64,000 nt of DNA from an uncultured Luminiphilus sp. (GCA_943789425.1 CALSUB010000013.1:86239-150238); one strand, 5' to 3'; shown: positions 49,151 through 59,172, numbered from the stretch's first letter. Made by a program: numbers and translations. Notes: generated by a model from the letters alone, not told the origin.

Positions 49151-49863
49151 TACGCAACCACTGCCTGTCCCAGCTGCGAGCGTAACCTTGCCAAAGCCTG
49201 CCCATGCAGTTGAGACACCCGCCCTTCTGTCACCTCAAGCACGGCGGCGATCTCGCGGATATTCAGCTCCTCAACATAGTAGAGCGACATCATGAGTCGC
49301 TCTCTTTCAGGAAGCTTATCTATGCCACTGCGCAGCAAATCACGCAGTTCTTCCTCGCTATTTTGTGCCTCGGGCTCTGCTACTGATACGGGCAACTCTT
49401 CACTGTCCGTGCCCGCGTCCAAGTAAACCAATCTCGCTGAAGAAAGCTTTGCGGTGAGTTGCTGATACTCCTCAATAGACACCCCCATCTCTTCGGCCAC
49501 CTCGTGGTCCTGGGGCGGTTTTCCCTTGCGTGCCTCGACCTTGGCGATCGCACGCGACACCTCTCCCAGTTGTGTTTGAACCGATCTGGGAAGCCAGTCA
49601 TTCCGGCGCAGCTCATCCAAAATACCGCCACGGATGCGGATCGAAGCGTAGGTTTGAAAAGTAGCGCCTTGTTGTGGGTCGTAAGACTGACAGGCATTGA
49701 GCAGCCCAATCAGGCCCGCCTGCATCAGGTCATCCAGCTCAATAAAATCAGGCAGCTTCATGCGAATCCGCAACGCAATGCTCTTAACGAGTGGGAGCAA
49801 GTCCTCAACTACTTTTGAAGGATCTCGCAGAGACACGTCTTCATATCGAGTAGGCTGATTCAT
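49150..49863 (-). CDS. fliA: FliA, sigma-28 factor
   Basis: 237 residues. It directs RNA polymerase to late flagellar genes and is held by FlgM until the hook is complete. Region 2 is MKLPDFIELDDLMQAGLIGLL ... TYASIRIRGGILDELR (about 35-86), region 3 follows, and region 4 is LPERERLMMSLYYVEELNIREIAAVLEVTEGRVSQLHGQALARLR near the C-terminus. It follows fleN by 7 bases. Confidence 0.96.
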   Translation of the reverse strand: MNQPTRYEDVSLRDPSKVVEDLLPLVKSIALRIRMKLPDFIELDDLMQAGLIGLLNACQSYDPQQGATFQTYASIRIRGGILDELRRNDWLPRSVQTQLGEVSRAIAKVEARKGKPPQDHEVAEEMGVSIEEYQQLTAKLSSARLVYLDAGTDSEELPVSVAEPEAQNSEEELRDLLRSGIDKLPERERLMMSLYYVEELNIREIAAVLEVTEGRVSQLHGQALARLRSQLGQAVVA

Positions 49864-49870
49864 CGCAGAC

Positions 49871-50671
49871 CTAGCTCATGTCGTTTTTTTGAAAGAGAGA
49901 CGCAAAACCATCCGTTTCGAAATCGAGATTGAAGCGTTCCTCCAAACTCGCGGCGATATCTCGTATTGCCACAGAGGCTTGTGTCCTCGGGTAAAGACTG
50001 ACGACCGGCGTTCTTTCCCTGAGCGACTCCAGCATTCGATGATCCGTGGGCACCGCGCCGAGGTAACTGAGACTGACATCGAGAAACTGGTCGGTGGCAT
50101 TTAAGAGCTTCTTGTAAACCTGGAGCCCGTGGGCACTGCCTTTAACTTTGTTTGCCACGATCTGAAATCGTCTGACTTTGCGCTCAGAGGCGCTCACCTT
50201 GATGAGGGCATAGGCGTCTGTCAGAGAGGTCGGCTCGTCGCAAACCACCACTATGACGTGATTGGCCCCGGAAAGAAATGAAATCACATCTTGTCCAATT
50301 CCCGCAGCCGTATCGAGCAGCACCAGATCATATCGCTCACTGAGTGCCGTAAACGCCAGCCCCATCTCCAAGCGCTCCGCGGCGGATAGCTCTAACATTC
50401 GCGCTATTCCAGACGCGGCAGGGATGACCCCTACCCCTTCAGGGCCCTCGATAACAATCTCGTCTAGCGTGCGCTCGCCCGATAATACGTGTTGTAGATC
50501 GTACTGAGGTTTGAGTCCCAGTGTGATGTCAACATTGGCCAAACCCAGATCGGCATCGCAGACTAAAACTTTCTTTCCTCTGCCCGCCAACGCCACGGCA
50601 AGGTTGACCGTCAGACTGGTTTTGCCGACGCCTCCCTTTCCGCTTGACACTGCGATCACATTACCGGGCAT
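49871..50671 (-). CDS. fleN: FleN/FlhG, MinD-like ATPase controlling flagellar number
   Basis: 266 residues, MinD/ParA family. The deviant Walker A is SSGKGGVGKTSLTVNLA (about 9-25), followed by VLVCDADLGLANVDITLGL. It antagonises FlhF/FleQ activity and restricts polar flagella. In Pseudomonas it is fleN, in Vibrio flhG; both names fit. It sits between flhF and fliA, the usual polar-flagellum order. Confidence 0.94.
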   Translation of the reverse strand: MPGNVIAVSSGKGGVGKTSLTVNLAVALAGRGKKVLVCDADLGLANVDITLGLKPQYDLQHVLSGERTLDEIVIEGPEGVGVIPAASGIARMLELSAAERLEMGLAFTALSERYDLVLLDTAAGIGQDVISFLSGANHVIVVVCDEPTSLTDAYALIKVSASERKVRRFQIVANKVKGSAHGLQVYKKLLNATDQFLDVSLSYLGAVPTDHRMLESLRERTPVVSLYPRTQASVAIRDIAASLEERFNLDFETDGFASLFQKNDMS

Positions 50672-50700
50672 ATTCTGCTAACCGTTTGTTAAGCAAAGAC

Positions 50701-51813
50701 TTAAGCGGTCGCCGTGGCGTATTTGCTCCGCCCGATCGACTGGCTCACCTGACGCTCGTTCATTAACGCCAACGCGCGATCTACGAATACTACCGGATCG
50801 GTATGAAGCGGCACAATGTTGGGGTCACGATTGTCGACCAACAAGCTCAACGGCAAACGTCGCTTGATCAGGGTGTCGATCACGCCTCCCAAACTGACCG
50901 CCTCGTCCACTTTAGTGATAATAGCACCATCAAGGTGGGTGGCTCCTACACGCCGCAACAGCTCACGGGTTGTCCCCATTTGCGCAGCGGCAGAAATGAC
51001 CAGCATGATGCGAATGGGCGGGATCTGCTCCGTCAGCCACTCTAGCTGCTTTGCCATATCTGGGTCACGGAATGACAGCCCGGAGGTGTCGATAAAAATG
51101 CGCTCCTTGCCACGCAGTGCTGCGATCGACGCGGACAAGGATGATTTATCGTTAGCACTGCGGGTTTCAATACCCGCCGGCACCCGATGATCTGCCAGCT
51201 GACCAACCTCAACAGGGTCCCCATTGGTCAGCGCAATCACGCCAACCGCATGCTCACCGAACTCGTTAGCTGCCTGCCGGGCCAACTTGACCACACAGGT
51301 GGTTTTACCAGAACCGGTCGCACCCACACAGGCGACCAGTTTGTTTTTCCTGACCGAGTCCATCTCCATCAGATGCAGACAGCTGGTCAAAAGTTGAATC
51401 GACGAGTCCCACTGCTGCTCGAGCGGGCCGTCGTCGCGCACATTGTCGCTGATCCAGCCACCCAGGCTCTTAGACAGACCCAGGGCAGCGAGGCGCTGGC
51501 CAACGGTGGCCTGTTTAGCAGGCACATTGGCAGAATCCTGCCAGCTGCGCTTGGCTAACAATTGCTCCAGCGTGTCCCGCAAGCTGGTGAGCTCGTTCTG
51601 CAGGTTCTGGTCGCGAATATCGTTACGCCTTGCCCCGCGGCCAGAAGCCGGCTCTGGTGTCCAGTCTGGCTGGTTAAGATCGGTTGTGGCGGTGATCTCG
51701 ATCCGGTCACCCACTCGTCGATTACGCAAAATAATCGCGTCTTCGCCAAGCTGATCCTTCACCTGCATGAGGGCGCCACGGCTATTTTTTGCTATGAACG
51801 TTGAGACTCTCAT
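50701..51813 (-). CDS. flhF: FlhF, SRP-type GTPase for polar flagellum placement
   Basis: 370 residues. The N-terminal basic/disordered part (about 1-150) precedes the NG GTPase domain. The P-loop is GATGSGKTT (about 164-172), the later G3-type segment is FIDTSGLSFRDPDM, and the G4-type segment is TKVDEA. FlhF places the flagellum at the cell pole and is countered by FleN. It lies 22 bases after flhA. Confidence 0.94.
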   Translation of the reverse strand: MRVSTFIAKNSRGALMQVKDQLGEDAIILRNRRVGDRIEITATTDLNQPDWTPEPASGRGARRNDIRDQNLQNELTSLRDTLEQLLAKRSWQDSANVPAKQATVGQRLAALGLSKSLGGWISDNVRDDGPLEQQWDSSIQLLTSCLHLMEMDSVRKNKLVACVGATGSGKTTCVVKLARQAANEFGEHAVGVIALTNGDPVEVGQLADHRVPAGIETRSANDKSSLSASIAALRGKERIFIDTSGLSFRDPDMAKQLEWLTEQIPPIRIMLVISAAAQMGTTRELLRRVGATHLDGAIITKVDEAVSLGGVIDTLIKRRLPLSLLVDNRDPNIVPLHTDPVVFVDRALALMNERQVSQSIGRSKYATATA

Positions 51814-51835
51814 CGATCTACTCCCTTTCTAAAAA

Positions 51836-53947
51836 CTATTGGCCCGCGATCGCGGCGTTGTTGCTCGCCCCGCCCACGGTGGAAATGACTTTGACCTTTT
51901 TATCAGCGGGTACTTCTTCATAGGCGAGGATGTAGAAATTCGCCATGCGGCCTCTCAAGAGGCGCGACAAGAAGGAACGGATGTTGCTGGCGACCAGCAA
52001 GACAGGGGTCGTGCCAGCGGCTTCCATCGTCCCGCAAACCGACCCCACCTGCTCGATCATGCCGTCAATTAAGGTGGGCTCAATGCCCCCCCCGTCACTG
52101 GCGACCGCTTGCATCAGCATCTGCTCTAATCGCGAATCGAGCACCATGACACTCAGTTCGGGTTCGGTGCCGTTTACCGTCTGATAAATGGCTGGGCCCA
52201 ATGCAATGCGCACTTGCCGGGTGAGGTCATCCGGGGTTCGACTACCCTGATGATGCTCGGACAACGCACCAACAATCGTGCGAATGTCGCGAATCGGAAT
52301 CCCCTCCTCAAGCAGGTTGTGCATCACCCGAGTCACATCGGCTAGGGTCATGAGCCCCGGCACCAGGTTTTCCACCAGCTTCGGTGATGTGGTGGCCAGC
52401 TTATCGAGCAGCTCCTGCACGTCATCCTGACTGATGAGTTTGTGGGCGTCGTTTTTCAGCAGTTGACTCAGGTGGGTCGCGATAACCGTGCTGCTGTCAA
52501 CCACGATGCAACCTCGACTCTGTGCTTCGTCGCGATCGCTGGGGTCAATCCAGACGGCATCGAGACCGAAGGTGGGATCTTTGGTTTGAATCCCCTCCAG
52601 ATCACTGGTGCCCTGACCCGGATTGATCGCCAATTCACGGTCGGGGTAAACCTCACCCTTACCCGCCACCACGTCATGCAAGCTGATGGTGTATTCGTTC
52701 GGGGATAGCTCCAAATCGTCGCGAATATGAACCGAATTGATCAAAAAGCCCAACTCTTTAGAAAGCTTCTTGCGCACGCCTTTAATACGGCTCAGTAAAT
52801 CGCCACCCTGGGCTTTATCGACTAAGGGTATCAATCGATAACCCACTTCGAGGCTGATCTCATCAACCTGATTCACGTCTTCCCAGCTGAGATCCAGCGT
52901 ATCGGGCTTGGCCGTGTCAAACTCCTCGACTTCCTCAACCACCGGTTGAGCATTGGATTGCACTCTAAAGTACGCCAGCACCCCGAGGAGCGCCGCAACG
53001 GAGAGAAAGACAATATTCGGCATGCCTGGGACAACCCCCATAAGACCGATCACACCCGCGGCGACGATCAGCACCCGTGGGTTACTGGTGAGCTGACTGG
53101 TCACCGCCGCACCCATGTCTTGAGTCCCGGACATTCTGGTCACGATGATCGCAGCTGCAGTAGACAGCAACATCGAGGGAATCTGGGCGACCAGTCCATC
53201 CCCGATGGTCAGCAAAATATAGTTTTGGGCTGCCTGGCCGGCACTCAAGTCGTGCTGCAAGGTGCCAATCGCAAAACCACCGAGGATATTGATCAATAGG
53301 ATTAATATCCCCGCAATCGCGTCGCCACGAACAAATTTGCTCGCGCCATCCATCGCACCATAAAAATCGGCCTCCCGGGTGACTTCATCGCGGCGTCGCA
53401 GCGCGTCGTCTTGGCCAATCAATCCCGCGTTCAAATCAGCATCAATCGCCATTTGTTTACCGGGCATCGCATCGAGGGTGAAACGGGCCGTGACCTCAGC
53501 AATACGTCCCGCACCCTTGGTAACCACCACAAAGTTAATGACGACCAGTATGGCGAAGAGCACCAGACCGACCGCATAATTTCCACCCACCACGAAGTCA
53601 CCAAATGCCTCGATCACATTGCCGGCGGCTCCGGTGCCCGTATGGCCCTCAAGCAATACGACTCGCGTTGAGGCCACGTTAAGCCCTAATCGTAATAAGG
53701 TCGAAATGAGCAGCACGGACGGGAACACGGCAAATTCCAGCGGCCTTGCGGCATAAATAGCGGCGAGCAGCACGATAATGGCCAGAGCAATATTAAAAGT
53801 GAACAAAAGATCCAAGGCAACGGGCGGCAACGGTAAGACAATCATCACCAGCAGCAGGAGCATCACCAATGGCGTGCCCAGACCGGTCAGAATGCTTCTG
53901 GCCCCCACCTCGAAAACAGAACCGCCTGCTGCGGTATTAGTTGCCAT
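51836..53947 (-). CDS. flhA: FlhA, flagellar export gate protein
   Basis: 703 residues, normal length. About eight N-terminal membrane helices (about 1-330) and a cytoplasmic C-terminal domain. Clear segments are PSVLLISTLLRLGLNVASTR (about 96-115), GAMDGASKFVRGDAIAG near 199 and IRDIRTIVGALSEH near 560. FlhA is the export gate and docking site for chaperones. Overlaps flhB by 11 bases. Confidence 0.96.
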   Translation of the reverse strand: MATNTAAGGSVFEVGARSILTGLGTPLVMLLLLVMIVLPLPPVALDLLFTFNIALAIIVLLAAIYAARPLEFAVFPSVLLISTLLRLGLNVASTRVVLLEGHTGTGAAGNVIEAFGDFVVGGNYAVGLVLFAILVVINFVVVTKGAGRIAEVTARFTLDAMPGKQMAIDADLNAGLIGQDDALRRRDEVTREADFYGAMDGASKFVRGDAIAGILILLINILGGFAIGTLQHDLSAGQAAQNYILLTIGDGLVAQIPSMLLSTAAAIIVTRMSGTQDMGAAVTSQLTSNPRVLIVAAGVIGLMGVVPGMPNIVFLSVAALLGVLAYFRVQSNAQPVVEEVEEFDTAKPDTLDLSWEDVNQVDEISLEVGYRLIPLVDKAQGGDLLSRIKGVRKKLSKELGFLINSVHIRDDLELSPNEYTISLHDVVAGKGEVYPDRELAINPGQGTSDLEGIQTKDPTFGLDAVWIDPSDRDEAQSRGCIVVDSSTVIATHLSQLLKNDAHKLISQDDVQELLDKLATTSPKLVENLVPGLMTLADVTRVMHNLLEEGIPIRDIRTIVGALSEHHQGSRTPDDLTRQVRIALGPAIYQTVNGTEPELSVMVLDSRLEQMLMQAVASDGGGIEPTLIDGMIEQVGSVCGTMEAAGTTPVLLVASNIRSFLSRLLRGRMANFYILAYEEVPADKKVKVISTVGGASNNAAIAGQ

Positions 53948-55097
53948 CGCGACCTACCTCACCTTCGTCGTTCTCGCCCAGCGCTTCGACGGGAATGTCA
54001 AAGTCGGTGGGCTTGGGTACGTAATCTGTCGGCGTAGCACTCTTCAACTGGAATACGTAGGCCAAAACACGGGCTACCGCCATGTACAGCACATGCGGAA
54101 TTTCATAACCAATTTCTGTCGAACGATATAAAGCACGAGCCAGCGGGGGCGCTTCAAAGATCGGGATGTCGCAGTCTGCAGCAATAGAGCGAATACGAAG
54201 GGCCGTCAGATCTTTACCCTTTGCCACCACTTTTGGCGCACTGCCTGGACGATCCAGATACTGCAATGCCACGGCGTAATGTGTCGGGTTTGTGATCACC
54301 ACGTCAGCGGTTTTCACGTCTTCCATCATGCGGCCCTCCGCAAGCTGTCGCTGAAGTGTGCGGATGCGCTGTTTGACCTGTGGATTGCCGTCTGTCTCCT
54401 TCATCTCGTCCTTGATTTCCTGCTTGGTCATACGCAGCTGCTTGCTGTGATTCCAAAGCTCGAAAGGGACGTCGAGTGCGACAATCAGGATCATTGTTGC
54501 GCTCAGGATCAGCAGCACCTGCACCAAAATAGTGGCGGCCTCTAGGCCTGCCGCCTTGGGTGTCATGCTGCTTAAAGACAGCAGCTGCTGATCGATGCTA
54601 AAAAAAACGAGGATTGCAGCGCCCAGCAGCAAAACAAATTTAGCCAGCGCCTTAGCGAGCTCTACCAGACTCTTCAGCGAAAAAATTCTTGCCAGGCCTT
54701 TGATCGGATCGAGCTTTTCTAGCTTGAAAGAAATCGACTCGAGACTGAATGACCAACCTCCCATCAACAGGGGACCCGCGAACACCGATACGAGCATGAT
54801 CGCCATAAATGGCGAGAGCGCGAGTAAGGCTTGTGACGCCATGTACATAAACTGAAAGGGCAGTTGCGCGGTATCAAAAGCGAGTTCACGAGGAATCGAA
54901 AAACCCTCAACGCTGATCTGCATCAGGTTTTGGCTGATATAACCACCGAAAACCAACAGCGATATCGAGGCCAGTAACAGAGAGAGCATTGTGTTGAGCT
55001 CTTTGGACCGGGGAACCTGCCCTTTTTTACGCGCCTCCTGTAACCGGCGCTCTGTCGGCTGTTCGGTGCGTTCCTGACCTGTCTGTTCTTCTGCCAC
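53937..55097 (-). CDS. flhB: FlhB, flagellar export gate and substrate-specificity switch
   Basis: 386 residues. Four membrane helices (about 35-210) and a cytoplasmic domain with the self-cleavage motif NPTH at 270-273. The start has the EEQTGQERTEQPTERRLQEARKKGQ pattern. Cleavage between N and P changes export from rod/hook to filament proteins, together with FliK. Overlaps flhA; 9 bases after fliR. Confidence 0.97.
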   Translation of the reverse strand: MAEEQTGQERTEQPTERRLQEARKKGQVPRSKELNTMLSLLLASISLLVFGGYISQNLMQISVEGFSIPRELAFDTAQLPFQFMYMASQALLALSPFMAIMLVSVFAGPLLMGGWSFSLESISFKLEKLDPIKGLARIFSLKSLVELAKALAKFVLLLGAAILVFFSIDQQLLSLSSMTPKAAGLEAATILVQVLLILSATMILIVALDVPFELWNHSKQLRMTKQEIKDEMKETDGNPQVKQRIRTLQRQLAEGRMMEDVKTADVVITNPTHYAVALQYLDRPGSAPKVVAKGKDLTALRIRSIAADCDIPIFEAPPLARALYRSTEIGYEIPHVLYMAVARVLAYVFQLKSATPTDYVPKPTDFDIPVEALGENDEGEVGRDGN

Positions 55098-55106
55098 AGT
55101 GCCCCC

Positions 55107-55871
55107 CTATCCTAGAACCATCAGGGTTTGGTTGACCCCGGTCTCAAAGAACCGCTGCATTGCAGCAATAAATGCGGGCATCCCAAGAAAAAGAAATACC
55201 AACCCGACGACAATAGTGACGGGGAAACCCACAGCAAAAATATTGAGCTGAGGTGATGCTCGAGTAATCACGCCGAAGGCGACGTTGATCATGAGCACAG
55301 CCGTTAGCGTCGGCAGTCCCAGCAGTAGCGCGCTCGCGAAGAGCTGCGAACCGAGAGAGACCACATTTTCAAAGCCCGTCACAGCGAAGCCGGGGTCGGT
55401 CAAGGGGACCAACGCAAAGCTCTGGAACACGGCAGACAGCAGCATCAAGTGACCGTCAATCGCGAGAAACAACAGCGTCGCAATAACGACTTTAATCTGG
55501 CTCACAATCGGTACCTGGACACCATTTTGCGGATCCACCGCCATCGCGAAGCCCAAACCCATACCGGTGGCGATCGACTGTCCCGCCAAGACCACTGCTC
55601 CGAAGATCATTTGCATGACAAAACCCATCGCCAAACCAATAACGATCTCGCGCAACGCCATGAGGATGCCAGGCGCTGAAAAAAATTCGATTGAGGCATT
55701 GACTGGCAACATCGGCGCCATCAATGCGCTCAACAGCGCAGCCAAAACCACCCTAATGCGCACACTGACTGTGCCCGCGCCAAAAATCGGTGCAACCATC
55801 AGCAACGCTGAAATACGAAGAAATGGCCAGAGATAGCTCAGCGCCAAGCTTTCTAACTGATCAATTGGCAT
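55107..55871 (-). CDS. fliR: FliR, flagellar export apparatus protein
   Basis: 254 residues, about six membrane helices, part of the FliPQR export core. Family-typical segments such as SLALSYLWPFLRISALLMVAPIFG at the start and LIAINVAFGVITRASPQLNIFAVGFP-type sequence (here VLMINVAFGVITRASPQLNIF) in the centre are visible. The start at 55871 is 12 bases after fliQ. Confidence 0.95.
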   Translation of the reverse strand: MPIDQLESLALSYLWPFLRISALLMVAPIFGAGTVSVRIRVVLAALLSALMAPMLPVNASIEFFSAPGILMALREIVIGLAMGFVMQMIFGAVVLAGQSIATGMGLGFAMAVDPQNGVQVPIVSQIKVVIATLLFLAIDGHLMLLSAVFQSFALVPLTDPGFAVTGFENVVSLGSQLFASALLLGLPTLTAVLMINVAFGVITRASPQLNIFAVGFPVTIVVGLVFLFLGMPAFIAAMQRFFETGVNQTLMVLG

Positions 55872-55883
55872 CAGTAGACCACC

Positions 55884-56156
55884 TCACCCGATGAGGCCGG
55901 GAATGCCGACGATAAGGCGCTTACTGAAGGTCACTAGCACCTGAATCATCCACGGCCCGGCAATAAAAAGCGCCACCACCAAGGCCAGCAATTTTGGGAT
56001 GAAGCTGAGCGTCATCTCCTGTATCTGCGTGGCGGCTTGAAAGATACCGATCAGGAGACCCACCGCAAGCGCAGCGCCCAACAAGGGCCCGGCCAACAGC
56101 ACCGTCATCCACAGTGCATCTCGTCCAACATCCAGTACCGTCTCGGGCCCCATCAC
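55884..56156 (-). CDS. fliQ: FliQ, flagellar export apparatus protein
   Basis: 90 residues with two membrane helices. It matches FliQ in VLDVGRDALWMTVLLAGPLLGAALAVGLLIGIFQAATQIQE and the late MTLSFIPKLLALVVALFIAG. Forms the helical export channel with FliP and FliR. 7 bases after fliP. Confidence 0.96.
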   Translation of the reverse strand: MMGPETVLDVGRDALWMTVLLAGPLLGAALAVGLLIGIFQAATQIQEMTLSFIPKLLALVVALFIAGPWMIQVLVTFSKRLIVGIPGLIG

Positions 56157-56163
56157 TGATCTC

Positions 56164-56904
56164 CTAAAAACTCGACACTAATGTGGCGGTGATAAGAGTC
56201 CAGCCATCTATCAGCACGAACAGCATGAGCTTGAAGGGCAGCGAAATGAGCATCGGCGACAACATCATCATCCCCATCGACATCAGCACCGCGGCAACGA
56301 CGAGATCGATGATGAGAAAGGGCACAAAAAGAAGAAAGCCAATTTGGAAAGCGGTCTTGAGCTCGCTGGTGAGGAACGAGGGCAGTAGAACCACCATCGG
56401 CACGTCGTCCTCCGTCGCAAATTTTCCGTAATTCCCTAGGTCGGAGAACAGGGCCAGGTCTGTCTTTCGCGTTTGCGAAAACATAAATTCTCGAAAGGGC
56501 TCCTTCGCGACATTCAAGGCATCCTCGAATCCGATTTGCTCTTCCATATAGGGCATTAACGCCGCGTTGTAGGCCACATCAAAAACGGGTGCCATGATGA
56601 AAAGGCTCAGAAACAACGCGAGGCCCAGAATGATTTGATTTGACGGGGTCGTTGTTGTGCCGAGCGCCTGCCGAAGGATCGCCAAGACAATTAAAATGCG
56701 CGTGAAGGACGTCATGGTAATCAGCGCTGCTGGCAGCAATGTCAGCAAAGACATCAGCAAGAGTATCTGTAAGCTGAGAGAGTAATCGCTACCGCCATTG
56801 GCGGTAGGCTGCGTCGTAATCAACGGGATTGAGGCCTGGGCCATCGCCCAATCTGGCAATAAAGTGAGCATTGAGACGATTGCGATCAAGATCAGGCGCA
56901 TCAT
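56164..56904 (-). CDS. fliP: FliP, flagellar export apparatus protein
   Basis: About 246 residues. A signal-type N-terminus (MRLILIAIVSMLTLLPDWAMA) is followed by LQILLLMSLLTLLPAALITMTSFTRILIVLAILRQALGTTTTPSNQIILGLALFLSLF, diagnostic for FliP. The start is at 56904 (or the next ATG at 56901), overlapping the fliO stop; a longer frame to 56937 is unlikely. Confidence 0.96.
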   Translation of the reverse strand: MMRLILIAIVSMLTLLPDWAMAQASIPLITTQPTANGGSDYSLSLQILLLMSLLTLLPAALITMTSFTRILIVLAILRQALGTTTTPSNQIILGLALFLSLFIMAPVFDVAYNAALMPYMEEQIGFEDALNVAKEPFREFMFSQTRKTDLALFSDLGNYGKFATEDDVPMVVLLPSFLTSELKTAFQIGFLLFVPFLIIDLVVAAVLMSMGMMMLSPMLISLPFKLMLFVLIDGWTLITATLVSSF

Positions 56905-57329
56905 CGTGTGCCCCCAAACGGATTGACCGACTGCCACACTGCGCTGAAGTCAGCGGAGTTTGAAGCATCACTGTCTTGGGCTTCAATCGTCTCGGAGAAC
57001 ACATGCAGCGCCCGAACATTCCCCGGCGCCACACCCACCAATAACTGTTGATTACCCACACTCAGCAACACCACTTTTTCGCGGGTGCCAACGCTGGTAG
57101 AACCCAATACGGAAAGATGAGTTTTCCCGACCGAGGGTGATCTGTTAAACCGTTTTACAACGAACGCCATCAATACCACCGCGCCAAATACAATCGCTAG
57201 GGATCCGATGACCTGCATTAAATAGCCGGTGGATATTAAGTCCGGTACGTTTCCCAGCTCGGGGCCCGAAGTCTCCTGAGCCGACGCCATCGGTGCGATC
57301 GTAAGCAGTAAAAGTATGAAGAGTCGCAT
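56901..57329 (-). CDS. fliO: FliO, flagellar biosynthesis protein
   Basis: 142 residues. A signal sequence (LFILLLLTIAPMASA), then one membrane helix at about 35-58 and a cytoplasmic tail. Assignment rests on weak family features (VGNQQLLVGVAPGNVRALHVF) and on the position between fliN and fliP. FliO helps FliP assemble. Confidence 0.88.
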   Translation of the reverse strand: MRLFILLLLTIAPMASAQETSGPELGNVPDLISTGYLMQVIGSLAIVFGAVVLMAFVVKRFNRSPSVGKTHLSVLGSTSVGTREKVVLLSVGNQQLLVGVAPGNVRALHVFSETIEAQDSDASNSADFSAVWQSVNPFGGTR

Positions 57330-57339
57330 CAGCGCGTGC

Positions 57340-57615
57340 CTATTTGAGGGGCTTCAGTCGTTCGTCGGGGCTGACGATATCCAGCAGACGAAGACCAAAC
57401 TGGCCCTCTGACTCCACCACGTCGCCGCGCGCAATTAAGGTACCGTTGACCATCAGATCCATGGGCTCCGTGACCTCCCGAGCCATGTCGATGATAGATC
57501 CCTTGTTGAGGGCCATGAGTTCCTTAATCGTCATCTTGGTGCGACCCAATTCGACAGACAACGTCACGTTGACATCAAGCAACATATCTAAATTGATTTC
57601 TGGGTTCTCACTCAT
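57340..57615 (-). CDS. fliN: FliN, flagellar motor switch protein
   Basis: 91 residues (ATG at 57615; 57630 is an alternative start). The SpoA-type domain is clear: LDMLLDVNVTLSVELGRTKMTIKELMALNKGSIIDM ... VNGTLIARGDVVES. Forms the C-ring with FliG and FliM. The start overlaps the fliM stop by 8 bases. Confidence 0.96.
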   Translation of the reverse strand: MSENPEINLDMLLDVNVTLSVELGRTKMTIKELMALNKGSIIDMAREVTEPMDLMVNGTLIARGDVVESEGQFGLRLLDIVSPDERLKPLK

Positions 57616-58642
57616 TCCCTGCATCCTCATTCAATGCGTCATCAACGGCACTGGACAGCGTTACGCCGGCTCCCAAATCCAGAAGCCCCTCCATGCCATA
57701 TTTGACTGATTTCTTATCATCAAAAACGCCGTACTGACCAAAGCCAACGGTTTGATTCTGAACCTCGAGTGACACGCGGCCAGGCGGCGACAAATCGATC
57801 ACATCATCGACCTTTAAGCCGAGTACATTTCGCAGCGGTAACTCAATCGTCGCCAACACACCGGCAATCTCGACGGGTACGTCGCGCATTTGGTCAGCCA
57901 GACGCACTTGCCATTCATCTTCTAGTGATATTGATTGGTTTCGCTGAGCCCCGGCTAACTGGGTTTCCAACCCCTCGAACGACTCGAACGGCACGAATAA
58001 GCGAATCACGTCCTCAAAGTCCCCGGTGGCAATTTCTGACACCAGTGTCAGGTACTTCTCGTTAGCAGCGCGCTCTTCGAGGGCATCCAAATTGGTTTGG
58101 GTATCGACGACCTCTGGCTCGAAGCTGACCTTATCTTGAAAAGCTTCAGTTAGAGACTGTAGATAGATATCGCTCAACCGCTCCGACAGACGGAGCTCGC
58201 TCGATGTCGCGTCGCTTCTCCCTGAGACGTCTGGCGCTTTGGTGTTGCCGCCACCGAAGTAGCGATGAACGAGGTACGAAAGCGTGTTGATAGAAAGGAT
58301 CATAAAAGACTGACCCGAGACGGGTGGCAAATTGAGAGTGACCAGCACCAACCCCTCGGGTAATGACGCCACCGCTTCGGCAATGCTGAAGACCCGTGGC
58401 GCCTGACATCGCACTTCAAAGTTGGTGTTAAGGCGCTTGAGCATGCCCAAGTGGGTCAACTCATCGTGGCGCTTAAGGATGGACGACAGGGCACCCATTC
58501 GATTGACCGTGCCCTGCTCTCGATCGGTAATGTCGAAAAGACGGTACTCCCGCGCTGAATCACTAGCAAACAACACCTCATCGCCGCCCGACTTTTCCAT
58601 CAGCGCGTCGACTTCGTTATCAGAGAGAATTTCTTCAGACAC
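57608..58642 (-). CDS. fliM: FliM, flagellar motor switch protein
   Basis: 344 residues. The N-terminal CheY-P binding motif ILSDNEVDALM is at about 5-15, the CheC-like middle domain follows (e.g. INTLSYLVHRYFGG), and the SpoA C-terminal domain ends the protein. It connects chemotaxis signals to motor direction. 17 bases after fliL. Confidence 0.96.
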   Translation of the reverse strand: MSEEILSDNEVDALMEKSGGDEVLFASDSAREYRLFDITDREQGTVNRMGALSSILKRHDELTHLGMLKRLNTNFEVRCQAPRVFSIAEAVASLPEGLVLVTLNLPPVSGQSFMILSINTLSYLVHRYFGGGNTKAPDVSGRSDATSSELRLSERLSDIYLQSLTEAFQDKVSFEPEVVDTQTNLDALEERAANEKYLTLVSEIATGDFEDVIRLFVPFESFEGLETQLAGAQRNQSISLEDEWQVRLADQMRDVPVEIAGVLATIELPLRNVLGLKVDDVIDLSPPGRVSLEVQNQTVGFGQYGVFDDKKSVKYGMEGLLDLGAGVTLSSAVDDALNEDAGNE

Positions 58643-58659
58643 AGTTTGCTACGCCTCGA

Positions 58660-59172
58660 TCACTGCAAATTAAAGCTGGTGAAGTAGACGTCCTGAACAC
58701 CTGACTCGCCAGGGAACTTCAGTACGCGATTGATCGCAGCCAGACTAGAGCGGCGTAACTTTTCTTTCCCTTCGACCGACCTCATCTCGCCAAACTGCTG
58801 TCGCGCAAAGAGCGTATTCAGCTCATTCACGATGACGGGCATGTCCCGCTCAGCGATGTCAGCGCTCTCCTGATGGTGAAACATCAGTTGGACATCACCC
58901 TGGATATAGCGGATGTCCCCTTGGTAGTCGACGTTCACAAGAATTTTCCCCACTTGGAGATAAATGGGGGTTGGATCCTCAATCACTTCGACTTCAGCAA
59001 CCGCATCTGCCGCGCCATTTGCTGCCACGCCAGAGAACAGGTAATAACTGATCCCTGCCGAAGCGGCGATAGTGAGCAACATCACCGGGATCATCACAAT
59101 CATGAGTTTCCCCATTGTGATGCCAGCGGGCTGTGCCACCTCTTTTTCTTCGTCTTTGTCTCGTCTTGCCAT
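58660..59172 (-). CDS. fliL: FliL, flagellar basal body-associated protein
   Basis: 170 residues from the ATG at 59172 (MARRDKDEEK), with GGGAGG about 9 bases upstream. An upstream in-frame ATG at 59235 overlaps the RpoN-type promoter. One membrane helix (about 26-48), then a stomatin-like periplasmic domain (IYLQVGKILVNVDYQGDIRYIQGDVQLMF). FliL stabilises stator function. First gene of the fliL-to-flhB (perhaps to fliA) operon. Confidence 0.93.
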   Translation of the reverse strand: MARRDKDEEKEVAQPAGITMGKLMIVMIPVMLLTIAASAGISYYLFSGVAANGAADAVAEVEVIEDPTPIYLQVGKILVNVDYQGDIRYIQGDVQLMFHHQESADIAERDMPVIVNELNTLFARQQFGEMRSVEGKEKLRRSSLAAINRVLKFPGESGVQDVYFTSFNLQ